Source: Iris pallida (Eukaryota; Streptophyta; Magnoliopsida; Asparagales; Iridaceae). From it: a stretch of 64,000 nucleotides of DNA. The notes beneath the pieces were generated by a model, which searched no databases, was not told the DNA's origin, and saw only the letters and a list, made by a program, of their open reading frames with translations. The stretch spans positions 36,826,153-36,890,152 of the forward strand of contig JANAVB010015600.1 of the NCBI GenBank assembly GCA_029216955.1, in the 5' to 3' direction. Positions 15,138-26,864 of the stretch are shown here, piece after piece. The translations under genes were made by a program, and so were the position numbers. The first letter of the stretch is position 1. The number at the start of each line of letters is the position of its first letter.

Positions 15138-16256
15138 TGTTGGGTTTTGGTCTTTTACAATGTGAATTTTAGTCCCACATCGGCTAGACCAAAGGAGTTG
15201 TATCTCTATATATTAGCTTTGCTAGTTTAGAGATGCACATGTGGTGTGGAGGTGCACATGGGAGTGCCATGTGGGGTTATTTTTCTAATGGAAAAAAGGC
15301 TAAATCAACAATAGAAAGCATTCATGCTTTTTGCTCTTGGGAAATTTATTTCCATGGGAGCTAAGCCCGTAGGGGCTTAGCGACTCGGACTCGAACTCGG
15401 ACTCGGGCTCAGAGGCGTAATGTGGCGTTTTGTTGGCGCACTTGGCACTTAGCACGTCAGCATCGTCGCTAGGCGCATAGTGCGCTTTAGTTGCGCTCGT
15501 CACTTGCGCTGCCACGTTGCAGGTTGCGCCGGTTGCGCACGTTGCGTACGTAGCGTGCGGGGTGCGCGGGGTGCACGCAGTTGGCACAACTTGCAGCAGA
15601 ACGTGCGCATGCACGTTCTGGGCGGTTGCTACATGTTCGGGGTGGTTTTTACCACGTACCTAACTTTGTGGTAACCGAGCAGTTGCTGCAGGGCCTATAT
15701 AAGGTATCCTCTCTCTCACAAGGAAAGAAAAGACATACAAGTAAGAGAAGCCACCACAGAAAGTTTACAAAGTATTTTTTAACACAAGTAAACAGAGAGT
15801 TCAGAAGTGTTCTTCAACACTGTTCTGATCGGAATTTGCTTGCGAATTCCTGCAGCCTTCGAGAGAGAGGAAAGGTGCCGCACCAGCGTTGCTTTTGCAC
15901 GGGAGTTCGTGTCCATCTGAGGAGTCAGAAGAGCATGAGTGTTCCAAGTTCTTCGACGAACTTGCTGGTTCCTGGAAGCTGTTCGTGTAGGGCGAATAAA
16001 GCTTTGAGCAACGGTGATTATTAACCCCAGCAGGGGATCTTCCATCTTTCGCCAATCACCTTCTTCATTGCTTCCAGTAATTCTGATTGTATCTTCTTTT
16101 TAGAAGTACTACGATCGATTGCTATTGATTACGAAATCTTTTTAGATTCTCGTAATTCAGGATCACCTTCCTTGAAGTGTTGATTTGAAACATTGTCTTT
16201 ACAATCGTTTCATATTCTCAAGTTTTCCATCGAAAAATTGTGCCCCGGGAATAACA
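15138..16256 (+). repeat. 5' LTR of the 15138-26859 copia
   Basis: Begins TGTTGGGTTTTGG, carries the motif AGTCCCACATCGG at about 15171, a GGACTCGGGCTC-type repeat near 15385, a GC-rich TGCGCGTTGCG-type array (about 15480-15600), and a TATA box TATATAA at 15696-15702. It ends GGGAATAACA. The ORFs inside are repeat artefacts. Confidence 0.95.
15696..15702 (+). promoter_or_regulatory. TATA box of the copia 5' LTR
   Basis: TATATAA in GGGCCTATATAAGG, about 560 bases into the LTR and conserved in the 3' LTR at 26299-26305. It is followed by CTCTCTCTCACAAGG, a likely transcription start region. Confidence 0.75.
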
Positions 16257-16278
16257 ATCTCAAAGCTTTATTGCTACG

Positions 16279-18384
16279 ATGGAAAACTTTAATGCTTCAC
16301 TCCTCAATACTGACTTCTGTAAGTTAGAAAATTTTGATGGAGAGCATTATCAAGTCTGGAAGAGGACGGTTTATCTCACTCTTCAACTCAGAGACATTGA
16401 TCACGTGCTTCTTGAAGAGGAACCTACTGTTCAAGATACTGGGTCTGCTGCCACAATCACTGCGGCTACTAAACTTCAGGCCAAGTGGAGAAGGGAAAAT
16501 AGCATTTGCAGGCTGCTTATCCTGAATGCTATGGAGGATTCCCTAGCAGAATCCTACAGTAAGAAACCAATTGCCATAGACATATGGGAGTCTTTGGAGA
16601 AACTGTACGAAGAAGACAAAAACAGGAGAAAGATATTTGTCGTTGAAAAATATCACAAATGGCTCTTTGAGGACGAGAAGTCCATGTTGCCGCAGGTAAA
16701 GGAATTTCTGAAACTGCGACAAAAGTTGGAAGACGAGGCGATGCCCCTCCCCGACAAGTTTGTTGTTGGAGGGATTGTCTCAAAGCTCCCCGCTGGGTGG
16801 AGTAAGTTCTATGCAAATATGCATAAGAAGAAGCTTGAGATCAGTCTTGAAGATCTCTTGCAGAAAATCTATGTTGAGGACCAAATGCGGGCTCAACTGA
16901 AGGTGGACGCACTGTCCAAGCAATTGGCTAACGCTAATCTGGTTCATACCAAGAAACCAAGGAGAAAGCAGGCGGCTTTCCACAGCAAGAAGAAGGACCC
17001 TAACAATCTGAACGTAAAGGGGACTTCCTTCAAGCGAAAGAAGGCAAAGTCACAGATGCCTTGTTTCAAGTGTGGCAAGAAGGGCCACTTCAAAAGTGAA
17101 TGTAAAGCAAAGACCAAGCAATCAGAGCAAGGAGAGCCTAGTAAGGTATCTATGATCACTGACGTTGTTGCTATGATTGCGCAGGTTGATACAGTAAGGA
17201 CTGACTCTGACTGGTGGGTAGACACTGGAGCCTCCTGCCATGTCTGCTCCAGTAAGGAGTGGTTCACCACCTACACACCTACTTCTGAAGTAGTTATGAT
17301 GGCGAATCAGGCACAAGCTGAAGTGCTCGGGATCAGGACGGTGGTGTTGAAGCTGACTTCGGGGAAGTCTCTGACGCTTCAAGGCGTGAAGCACGTACCT
17401 GCTATCGCCAAGAACCTAATCTCAAGAGGCCTACTCTGCAACGCAGGCCTCAGGATGGACATCAATGCTGGCCAGATGGTGATGTCTATCAAGGGAACAT
17501 ATTTCGGAAAAGCTTTTTATACCGAAGGAATGTTCAAAATTCAGCTTGTAAATCAGTCCAATGTAATTAATGTGATTAATGAAATCACTCCTTCTGCTTA
17601 TACTCTTGAGTTGTGGCATAATAGGCTAGGACATGTTTATTATAAACAAATAAACAGAATGTCTAGTCTAGGACTTATCTCCAAGTGTGGGTGTAAGGTA
17701 GAGAAATATGAAGTTTGTGCTCAAACAAAGATCACAAGGAAACCCTTTCCTCGGGTTAATCGAAGTACAGATCTTCTGGAGTTGGTACACTCCGATATCT
17801 GTGACTTCAAACAGTTCTCTACAAAGGTCGGGATGAAGTATTTCATAACCTTCATCGATGACTTCTCAAAGTATGCGTTCGTCTACTTGCTGAAGGCTAA
17901 GGACGAAGCATTCGAGAAGTTCAAGGAGTTCAGAGCCGAAGCTGAGCGGCAGACTGGACAACAACTCAAAAGAATAAGAAGTGATCGAGGTGGGGAGTAC
18001 AGGTCTCATGAATTCGTATCGTTCTACCAAGAACATGGAATTGTCAATAAGACTACGGCTCCGTACTCTCCTCAATCAAACGGAGTAGCAGAGAGGAAGA
18101 ACAAAACGTTAACAGAAATGATTAACTCAATGTTGTTGACTGCTGGTCTTTCTAAGTGCTACAGGGGAGAAGCTGCATTGACGGCCACTTTTATTCTAAA
18201 TAGAGTGCCTCATGCAACTTCAGACATTACTCCTTATGAACTCTGGTTCAAAGTCAGACCTAACTTGAATGTCATTCGAGTGTGGGGGTGTCTGGCATAT
18301 GTCAAGCTTCCAGATCTGAAGATTCAGAAGATTGGGACAAGGACTACTAAGACGATCTTCTTGGGGTATGCCGAGAAGAGTGAT
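16279..18384 (+). pseudogene. copia gag-pol 5' part: gag, protease, GAG-pre-integrase, integrase (interrupted by CACTA)
   Basis: One open frame of about 700 codons starts at the first ATG, 22 bases after the LTR. In order: UBN2-type gag (KLENFDGEHYQVWKR, residues 15-30), zinc knuckle CFKCGKKGHFKSEC (about 263-276), protease WWVDTGASCHVC (about 314), GAG-pre-integrase (LWHNRLGHV, CAQTK), and integrase with HSDICDF, FIDDFSKYAFV and RSDRGGEYRSHEF...E. The catalytic D,D,E positions are visible and intact. The frame is cut after FLGYAEKSD by the CACTA element; the remaining pol resumes at 22682. Before that insertion this part shows no stop, so it was well preserved. Confidence 0.93.
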
Positions 18385-18560
18385 CACTACAACAAAAAAT
18401 CCTTTTAATGACGGCTAAAAAGCATCATTAATGATGAACCATAACGCTTTTTTTTCACAGCAACCGTCATGAAAACGGGTGTTATAAATATTTTTTAAAA
18501 GCGTCATAAAATAACCGTCATGAATAGTTTCTATAAAAGCGTTATGAATAGTTAATATAT
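18385..18560. repeat. left subterminal repeats of the CACTA element (GTCATGAA / AACGC motifs)
   Basis: At least six short direct or inverted copies of AACCGTCATGAA, AAGCGTCATAA and AAAGCGTTATGAATAG. Related copies occur at 22500-22660 by the other end. Such arrays are the binding sites of TNPA-like proteins in En/Spm elements. Confidence 0.75.
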
Positions 18561-21500
18561 AGTGCACAATTCAGAACAATTTTAAAATGTCATGAATAGA
18601 TAATATGTATAGGCTCAATGCAGCACATTTATAACACTTTATACTATTCAAATTAGCATATTTATAATGCTCTATACTGCACAGTATATATTACATTCCA
18701 AAAACTTAACATTATATATCACCATCTTTATTACATTTCTTAAAATAGAGTACATATCAACACCTTCATTACATTGAATATCCAAATACAGAATGTACCC
18801 AAAAAATAGGAATAAATCTCTCTTTTGCTAACCAAATTATTAGAAATATTTACTTAAGTAGATTCTGACCATGGATCTTCTCTCTGCCACCTCTTGAAGA
18901 TATCGGGAGTCCCAAAGAGAAGTAGTGTCGCATCTGAGCGACGACTTGGTGCTGCTACAGCCGGCACCGTCGTGGGAGAGCCTCATCCTCTAATCCCTTA
19001 CTCTCGCCTGAACCCTCACCAGCGCCTGCATGCACCTCAGCGTCACGTTGTGCCCTTTTTTGCAAAAAATCAAAAATGTCAGCTTAGCACTTTAGTAATC
19101 AACGCTGAAATGTGAGCCTAGCAATCAACCTGGATTTTACCAAGCCAATAAATTAAAGAAAGTTAACAAAAAATTTATATATTAGAAATTAAAATCGAAA
19201 ATGCATAATTAAGAAAGTGTCACTTATTAGACTGACTGCACTTGGCGCAAATGGAGAATTGCTAAAAATAGAATGATATTAAAATGCCAACCAAATGGAG
19301 GTCTCGTGTTCCAAATCCTCACCCCACCTATATCCACAATTTAGATGTTATCAAGTTAGAACCAGGTATAAATGACACATTATATTTGAAAGACCGAAAC
19401 TTTCAAATATAGGTTCAAGTGAATTTCAGAAAACCCAGAAGCCAAAACTTTCATAAATGGAAAAAGTTTATAGAACTCTAAGTGCTCATGTCAAGAATTT
19501 CTCTGCTATGTGAAGTCCTCAGACAACTTTCAGAATGAAGCATGCATTAATATTTTCTAATTTGTACTTTTTTTGCAGCAGTAAGTAGAACCTTCTTTCT
19601 TTGGTCTTCTTTCTTCTCTCTATTTCTGAGATGTGGAGTGGTTGTGGAATCCACATTCACTCATAGGTCCTATATATCTGAAGTTGGAGCCATTTGGGCT
19701 TTTCAATACCAATCCTTTTTTTTGCAGCAATTCTTCATTTGCTTTCTATCATTATTAGATAATGATACATTGTATTATGACGTGTTGTGCAACTAAATTG
19801 AACAAATGAACTCAATTTCTATGACACAATTTTTGTGAATTGCTAACACTAACTCAAAACTAATAATAAGTTATAACATTTATTCGTATAAAACATAATC
19901 TCTATGAACTCAATCTCTATGACTCTATGACACATTTCATCAAACATAAGAAGGACAGATTGAAAAGAAAGAAAGAAAAAACCTTGAGGCCCTGGAAATA
20001 GGATGTAGTGCTCCTCCATCCATGATAATTACAATCATAACCGACCCTATTATTAGGTCCATGTAGAAGCAAAAAAAAAAAAAGCATACACGACTTAAAC
20101 AACCTGATAATTTAGTATTGAAAATTCAAAGCAAAATACCATTTAAAATAGATGTTCACTTTGCTCAAACTTCACCGTTTCGTAATTTAAAAAGTACAGG
20201 CAAGCATCAAGAAGATACGGCCCATAGTAGAGTTGAATGGATGAAAGGATTGAAATAGCCAACCCCAAATTTTTGGAATCAAGGCATTGTTGTTGTTGCA
20301 GTCAAACTCAAGAGGCCCTACATCTTTATCATTCCAACACAACTTCCATAGATATCATGGTTGTAAGTTTCAATGGCAAGAACAAAGTAACTAAATGTAC
20401 TGTATTGGGGATTGAGACATTCCAAAAGTGGCTGATCATGCATAATGCAGATCGAACAACTGGTGCTCGTGTGTAATGCAGATTTCACAGTGTAGGTCAA
20501 AATCTACTGAATCACCATTGCAGATAATGACAAAGCAAAGTGACAGATTATTTTTTATAGTATTTTTAGAAAAAAATTTATAGTCTTTTTAGAAAAATGG
20601 CTTGATAAAAAAATACCATTGAACTAAAATACCATTGAATACCATTGAACTAAAAGAATGACAAAGCAAAGTTTCATATTTATAGGCACTTGTGCGTGTA
20701 AACTAAAATACCATTGAAGCCAAGCAGCAAAAACAAGTACATATACATGGTTGATAAAAAAACCTCCAAAGAGCATGGGCAATAACATTAGTAAACTAAT
20801 TAGTTTTCCAATTTGATATAAATGTCATCACAACCATTATTTTTTGGTTTAAACTTTAAAATATGAAATTGAACTTTTCCTCTCGCTCTACAGTTTCATG
20901 TAGTTACCCCATTCTGCTCTTTCCTTTCAAAATATGGAACCATGAAGAAAGCACTTAATCAGTGATGAGATACAAAATCTTAATAAAAGAAGAAAATTAT
21001 TTAGTTTAGTGATTATAGTTATTCACAAAGTACTTTCTATATCTATTTTTATTTAATGTAAAAATAAATAGAAATATGGATCCAATTTCTTACCAATAGG
21101 GACAGGTGATGAACATCAAGCTTTAGCATATTTGCTATTTTTATATTAGAAATCAAAACAACTACCTTCTGCTTCTTTCCATAAACATTCAGATACTCGC
21201 ATTATCGAACCTTCTCTACTTGGTATTGCTACTTTTACTGAAATAAGGGTCAATGCTGCTAAAAAAACATTTGGAATATCATTATTCAAATCTAGATATC
21301 AGTCCTACACCTAATACTAGTGTCACCACCGACACAGAAGCCATATCCTCAGGACACATGATCTGTCTACACCTACGATCTTGTCCAAAAACCCACTCAA
21401 TCGACACAGACAGTAAGAAGAACCAAGATGCTCCATATATAATCAATTATCATGGAAGTAAAATACCTGGATTAAAAAAGGTAAACAACAGAGCTCCCTG

Positions 21501-21590
21501 AGTCTGATCCTAATGTCTCCGTATCCAAAATCGACTGGTTTGGATAATCCATCGAGCACATCACATGCATGATTACGAATTAGAAATAAT
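18561..21590. other. CACTA interior, no recognised gene
   Basis: About 3 kb of AT-rich sequence with only short ORFs in all frames. A GC-richer patch at 18880-19050 and simple poly-T/poly-A tracts occur. I recognise no domain. It may hold decayed captured or host-derived sequence. Confidence 0.5.
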
Positions 21591-22480
21591 ATCAATGCTC
21601 TATGATTGGATCGAGAAAACAGAGGAGGAGAAGGAAGAATTTGAACAAGTGGCGAAGAGGAAACAAGAAGAACTCACCTGTGCACTGGAGTGTCCGGGTT
21701 GACCGACACGGAGACAGAGAATTCGTAGCAGCAAATTGATCACTGAAAGGAGCTTCCGACAATAGCATTGCTCAGCACTCGTCATTGCCTTCACTGCTGT
21801 GCCATCGAGAAGAGTTCGTCGTGTGTTCACCGAGAGTCGCCACGGATCGCCACGGCTGTCGTCTACAATTCGACCTCAAGGAATAAGGAAAGAATCGAAT
21901 CAATATGGCACACAATTGATCCAACAGAGGGAAGAAGAAGTTCTTACTATTGATTGCTGTCGAGGAAAGCTCAGTGCCACCCCTAGATCGCCGCGGTGGT
22001 GCTCGTCTTCGCCATGGCTGCAAGCTTCTCGAGAAGAAAGAAAGCGACGAATGGTGCGGAGTCGGACAGAGCTTCGACGCTGAAGTGGGGATGAAGAAAA
22101 CGAAGGCGGTGGGGGTCTTTATATAGGCGAAGAGCGGTGGTCGACGGTTATGATCGAACGGCCAGGCTCTCGTCGGCCATGTCGACGGAGGTCTTCGGCC
22201 ACGTCGACGGAGGTCTTCGATGGAGATCTTCTGGCGGAGCTAAGGTTAGGGTTAGGGTTTGTGGGAGGGGGCGTTGGGGCTAAGGTTAGGGTTTGTAGGA
22301 GGTTGAAAGAAGGAGGATAAGGAGGAGAAGGAGAAGATTAGAGTTTAGAAAAATTTTAGGGTTCAGGAAGATGGAAATGAGCAAGAAATTGAAAGGGGTT
22401 TGGAAAATTTTAGGGTTCAGGGAGAGGAGGAAAGAGGGGGGGAAGGGAAGCTCTGAAAAAGATCGGGTGCGAAGGGTTTT
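21591..22480 (-). other. probable minus-strand promoter and transcribed region in the CACTA element
   Basis: On the minus strand a TATA box (TATATAA, 22119-22125) lies in GCCTATATAAAGACC, with TAACCCTAACC-type telobox-like repeats upstream (22240-22295), as in many plant promoters. Downstream lies GC-richer sequence with small minus-strand ORFs (for example 21772-22023, rich in Arg) that match nothing I recognise. It could be a captured gene 5' end. No intron or domain can be assigned with confidence. Confidence 0.4.
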
Positions 22481-22681
22481 ATTGGAAGTTTATTAATTAC
22501 AAGTTTGCCACCGCTCTAAACTATTAATGACGCTTTGTTTTATAAACGTCAAAAAAGCCCAGAATTAGTCCAAACTGTCATAAAAATAAAGGTATTTCGA
22601 ACTTTGATAACGCTTAGGTATCAGGCGTCATCAATACGTCTTATCGAGCGTTATTAAAAGGGTTTTTTTGTTGTAGTGGAT

Positions 22682-24487
22682 GCTCGGAGATTTCTTGAAA
22701 TTGTGTCAAATCATATCATTGAATCTCGCGACGCAGAATATTTTGAAGACAAATTTGTAAGGCACAAGAATATTGTTCTTGCGGATGTTCCGGAGAATAA
22801 TGAGGGTGCGCAGGTCTTCAATGAAGATGTGGTCCAAGAAGATGTTGTTGTTGAAACAACGGTTGAACCAGATCTCGCTGAGCCGTCGACGAAGCGAGTG
22901 AGGAGGCCAAAAGACTTCGGAAGTGACTTTGTCACCTATCATGTGGAAGCTGATCCGCTTACCTATGATGAGGCGATGAAGACCAGAGACATAGTTTTCT
23001 GGAAGGAGGCGATTGACAATGAAATTGATTCCATCTTCTCAAATAATACTTGGGTGTTGGTTGATCTTCTTGAAGGAGCGAAACCCATCGGATGCAAATG
23101 GATCTTCAAGAAGAAGATGAAAGCAGACGGAACTATTGACAAATTCAAGGCTAGGTTGGTAGCCAAGGGATTTTTTCATAAGCAGGGGATTGACTACTTT
23201 GACACGTATGCTCCAGTAGCCCGGATGACTACCATCAGAATGTTGATTGCTCTCGCAGCGATACATAAGATGATGATACATCAGATGGATGTGAAAACGA
23301 CATTCCTAAATGGCGAGCTGACCGAAGAAATTTATATGCAATAGCCAGAGGGATTTGTCGTCAAGGGTCTTGAAGGCAAAGTCTGCAAGTTGGTAAAATC
23401 TTTGTACGGTCTTAAACAGGCCCCCAAGATATGGCACGAGAAATTTGACAAAGTTATAAGGTCAAATGGCTATATGGTCAGCGAGACGGACAAGTGTGTT
23501 TACACGAAGTTCGCTGATGGAAGAGGTGTGATCGTTTGTCTATACGTGGACGACATGCTTATCCTAGGTACGGATATGAGCTGTGTCACGAAGATAAAGA
23601 AATTCATCTCGAGCAAGTTCAGTATGAAGGACTTGGGGGAAGCTGATGTGATCTTAGGGATCAAGATCATCCGGACATACACTGGACTAGCGCTGTCACA
23701 ATCTCATTATATTGAAAAAATGATCACTCATTATGGGTATCGAGATCTTCCAGGGATCGATACGCCGTACAGGTGTGATCTGAAGCTGAAGCCTAATTCA
23801 GGAAAAAGCGTCAGGCAGCTGGAGTATGCAAGTGTAATCGGGAGTTTGATGTATGCTACTACTGCCACAAGGCCTGACATAGCTTTCGCCGTGGGAATGC
23901 TGAGTCGTTTTACGAGCAACCTAGGTGTTGAACACTGGAAAGCTGTGAAACGGGTTATGAGATATCTCAAGAAGACTCAGACATATGCACTGTACTATAG
24001 TGGAGATCCGTCGATAGTGGAAGGCTTCAGTGATGCCAGCTGGTGCTCAGAGGTGGAGAGCGAGAGGTCCACAGGTGGATTTATTTTTACAATGGGTGGA
24101 GCTGCTATATCGTGGAAGTCGAAGAAGCAGACTATGCTCTCGCGGTCATCCATGGAATCTGAGTTCTTTGTACTTGATACCGCAGCCGAGAAAGCAGAAT
24201 GGCTTCGGGAGCTCTTATATGATCTTCCAGTGGTTGGGGCACAAATACCGGCGATACCGATATATTGAGACAACCAGGCGACTGCGGCGATGGCATCAAA
24301 TGACCTCTTCAACGGGAAGAAGAGGACTGTGCGGTTGAAGCACAGTTCAGTACACGATCTTATCAAGAGAGGTGTTATTGCAGTGATTGATGTTCGGAGT
24401 AAGAAAAACCTGGCGGATCCGTTCACCAAGGACCTCAAGCGCCAGCTGGTCGATGACTCAGCATGTAAAATGGGCTTGAAGGCATTC
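22682..24487 (+). pseudogene. copia pol 3' part: integrase end, reverse transcriptase, RNase H (with stops)
   Basis: Continues the frame from 18384. It has a short integrase tail, then RT starting around WKEAIDNEIDSIFSNNTW, VDLLEGAKPIGCKWIFK, KARLVAKGF, the first catalytic DVKTTFLNGEL and the YVDD box (CLYVDDMLI). RNase H follows (DASWCSEVESERSTGGF, SKKQTMLSRSSMESEF, DNQATAA, LADPFTKDL). Three in-frame defects are visible: TAG at 23342-23344 where YMEQPEGF is expected (CAG to TAG), TGA at 24266-24268 just before DNQAT, and none after. It ends with TGA at 24488. The conserved second RT aspartates are present. Confidence 0.9.
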
Positions 24488-24490
24488 TGA

Positions 24491-25576
24491 TATTGTATTA
24501 TTGTATTCCTACCATAATGTTTTATGCTAATAGTTCAAAGAGAAATCTACTAGGCATCTAGCTTTTGGTTCAAGGGAGGACCACTAATCGGAAGAATATC
24601 AGGAACGGTGGATACATGTTCTATAGGGCATAGAGAGGTTACGGACCTATAACCACTGTTGTCTACTGTTGTTTTTCTGCGGAAAACGGTTCCTGTGGGA
24701 AGGTTGGCTTAATTGCCTTAATGAGTTCTCAGGCAGAGTGAATGCCTGGTGTGCTTTACAGGAAGCACGGTAGAGCAGCACTACAAGGAGTGAAACTCCA
24801 TGCTACAGTGGTGTGACTCCACAATGATGTTCCTATATGTGGGGTGCTGCCCAGGAATAGAATAAAGCCTCGGCTTTGCAGGCCAAGTCACAGCGGCGTA
24901 GCACCGCAAATAGGCAGTTAGCCTAATGTTGTATGTTAAAATAAAGAGGGGTGTAGTCAGCACTACAAAGAGGAGGAGTTCCTCATGTTACAGTGGCACG
25001 ATACCACGATGAGGTACCCGGTTAGAGATAAAGCCTCGGCCTTGTAAGCCATGTCATTACGGCGTAACACCGCAAAGGAGCCTAAGGCTTCATGCTGGAT
25101 AGTTTGGCACTACAAAGAGGCGGTTGTCTCATGCTACAGTAGTATGACACTACGATGAGGTTCCCGGTATGGGATAAGGCCTCGGTTTTAAGCCATGTCA
25201 TAGCGGCGTAGCACCGCAAGGGAAGCACAAAGCGCTTCATGCCATGTCTCTTTATAATAAACTCACCTATAATGCATGGACAAAGAGATATCAGGCTGTC
25301 TCTTGAGGGTAAACTTATAGACGTCCAAAATTATACACTAAAACCAGGCTGGCACAGGGCATTTAATGTGTAGCCAGAAGCACACGTAACTATATTATGT
25401 GAGTGGAAAGAATTTCAGCTATGATGCAGAATTCAAGGCTTAGTCCATTATTGTATTATAGTCTGTTGTTTGAACCATACGGGAAGATTCAAGTCGTCAG
25501 CGACATCTCTCCTAATGCATGATGGACAGTTACTGTAGGGAACACTTATACTCATATATAGAGATATGTAGGGGAT
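24491..25576 (+). other. long 3' non-coding region of the copia with structured tandem repeats
   Basis: About 1.1 kb between the pol stop and the 3' LTR with no ORF of note. It contains three tandem units (24778-25240) and ends at a purine-rich AGATATGTAGGGGA that may be the polypurine tract. Most copia elements have a much shorter spacer here. Confidence 0.8.
24778..25240 (+). repeat. three tandem repeats (~182, 147, 134 bases) with internal dyads
   Basis: Units start GCACTACAA at 24778, 24960 and 25107. Each has CTCATGCTACAGTGG(T/C)... with a matching ATGAGG arm, then AAAGCCTCGGC and the small hairpin GCGGCGTAGCACCGC (24893-24907, about 25059-25073, 25203-25217). The units differ by substitutions and by a variable link, yet the hairpin stems stay paired. 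Confidence 0.85.
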
Positions 25577-26859
25577 TGTTGGGTTTTGGTCTTTTACAAT
25601 GTGAATTTTAGTCCCACATCGGCTAGACCAAAGGAGTTGTATCTCTATATATTAGCTTTGCTAGTTTAGAGATGCACATGTGGTGTGGAGGTGCAAATGG
25701 GTGTGCCATGTGGGATTATTTTTCTAATGGAAAAAATGCTAAATCAACAATAGAAAGCATTCATGCTTTTTGCTCTTGGAAAATTTATTTCCATGGGAGC
25801 TAAGCCCCGTAGGGGCTTAGCAATTCGGACTCGGACTCGGGCTCATGGGCTCATGAGACGTAATGTGGCGTTTTGTTGGCGCACTTTGCACTTAGCACGT
25901 TAGCATCATCGCTAGGCGCATAGTACGCTTTAGTTGCGCTCGTTGCGCGAGCCACTTGCGCGCCACAGGTTGCGCGACCAGGGTGCGCGCCATGTTGCGC
26001 ACAGGTTGCGCCGGGTGCGCCGGCTGTGCCGGTTGTACACGTTGCGTACGTAGCGCAAGTTGCGCGCGTGGCGCATGTTGCGCGAGTGGCGCAAGGTGGC
26101 GCAGGTCGCACAGGTTGCGCAGTGGCGCAGGTTGACGCAAGTGGCTCAGTGCGCGGAGTGCAAGGTGCGCGGGGTACGCGCAGTTGGCACAACTTGCAGC
26201 AGAACGTGCGTATGCACGTTCTGGGCGGTTGCTACATGTTCGGGGTAGTTTTTACCACGTTCCTAACTTTGTGGTAACCGAGCAGTTGCTGCAGGGCCTA
26301 TATAAGGCATCCTCTCTCTCACAAGGCAAGAAAAGACATACAAGTAAGAGAAGCCACCACAGAAAGTTTACGAAGTATTTTTTAACACAAGTAAACAGAG
26401 AGTTCAGAAGTGTTCTTTAACACTGTTCTGATGGGAATTTGCTTGCGAATTCCAGCAGCCTTCGAGAGAGAGGAAGGGCGCCGCACCAGCGTTGCTTTTG
26501 CACGGGAGTTCGTGTCCATCCGAGGAGTCAGAAGAGCAGGAGTGTTCCAAGTTCTCCGACGAACTTGCTGGTTCCTGGAAGCTGTTCGTGTAGGGCGAAT
26601 AAAGCTTTGAGCAACGGTGATTATTCACCACAGCAGGGGATCTTCCATCTTTCGCCAGTCACCTTCTTCATTGCTGCCAGTAATTCTGATTGTATCTTCT
26701 TTTTAGAAGTACTACGATCGATTGCTGTTGATTACGAAATCTTTTTAGATTCTCGTAATTCAGGATCACCTTTATTGAAGTGTTGATTTGAAACATTGTC
26801 TTTACAATCGTTTCATATTCTCAAGTTTTTCATCGAAAAATTGTGTCCCGGCAATAACA
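25577..26859 (+). repeat. 3' LTR of the copia (1283 bases)
   Basis: Matches 15138-16256 but is 164 bases longer, mostly because the GC-rich TTGCGCAGGTGGCGCA-type array at about 25930-26190 is expanded. TATA box at 26299-26305. Ends AATAACA and is followed by the GTTCT duplication. Confidence 0.95.
25930..26190. repeat. GC-rich GTTGCGC/GGTGGCGCA minisatellite in the 3' LTR
   Basis: Imperfect 9-12 base units around TTGCGC repeat some fifteen times. The same place in the 5' LTR (about 15480-15600) has fewer copies. All ORFs here are artefacts of the repeat. Confidence 0.85.
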
Positions 26860-26864
26860 GTTCT

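Larger units (their letters stand above)
18385..22678. mobile_element. non-autonomous CACTA (En/Spm) element inside copia pol, TSD GAT
   Basis: The termini are perfect CACTA type: CACTACAACAAAAAATCC at the left and the inverted GGGTTTTTTTGTTGTAGTG at the right, flanked by GAT (18382-18384 and 22679-22681). Deleting it with one GAT joins the copia frame exactly (EKSD-ARRFLEI). Subterminal regions carry repeated AACGC, GCGTCAT and CCGTCATGAA motifs on both sides. No TNP2 or TNPA-like coding sequence is visible, so it is a non-autonomous element. A minus-strand promoter-like region sits near the right end. Confidence 0.92.
15138..26859 (+). mobile_element. complete Ty1/copia retrotransposon (11.7 kb including a nested CACTA), TSD GTTCT
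   Basis: Direct repeats of 1119 and 1283 bases, both TGTTGGG...AATAACA, flank a gag-pol frame. The duplications GTTCT (15133-15137 and 26860-26864) match perfectly. The order gag, protease, integrase, RT, RNase H is copia. Without the 4.3-kb CACTA inserted in integrase/RT the element is about 7.4 kb. An unusually long 1.1-kb region with structured tandem repeats separates pol from the 3' LTR. The LTRs differ mainly by repeat-length changes plus a few percent substitutions, so insertion is fairly recent. Pol has in-frame stops and is probably inactive. Confidence 0.95.
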
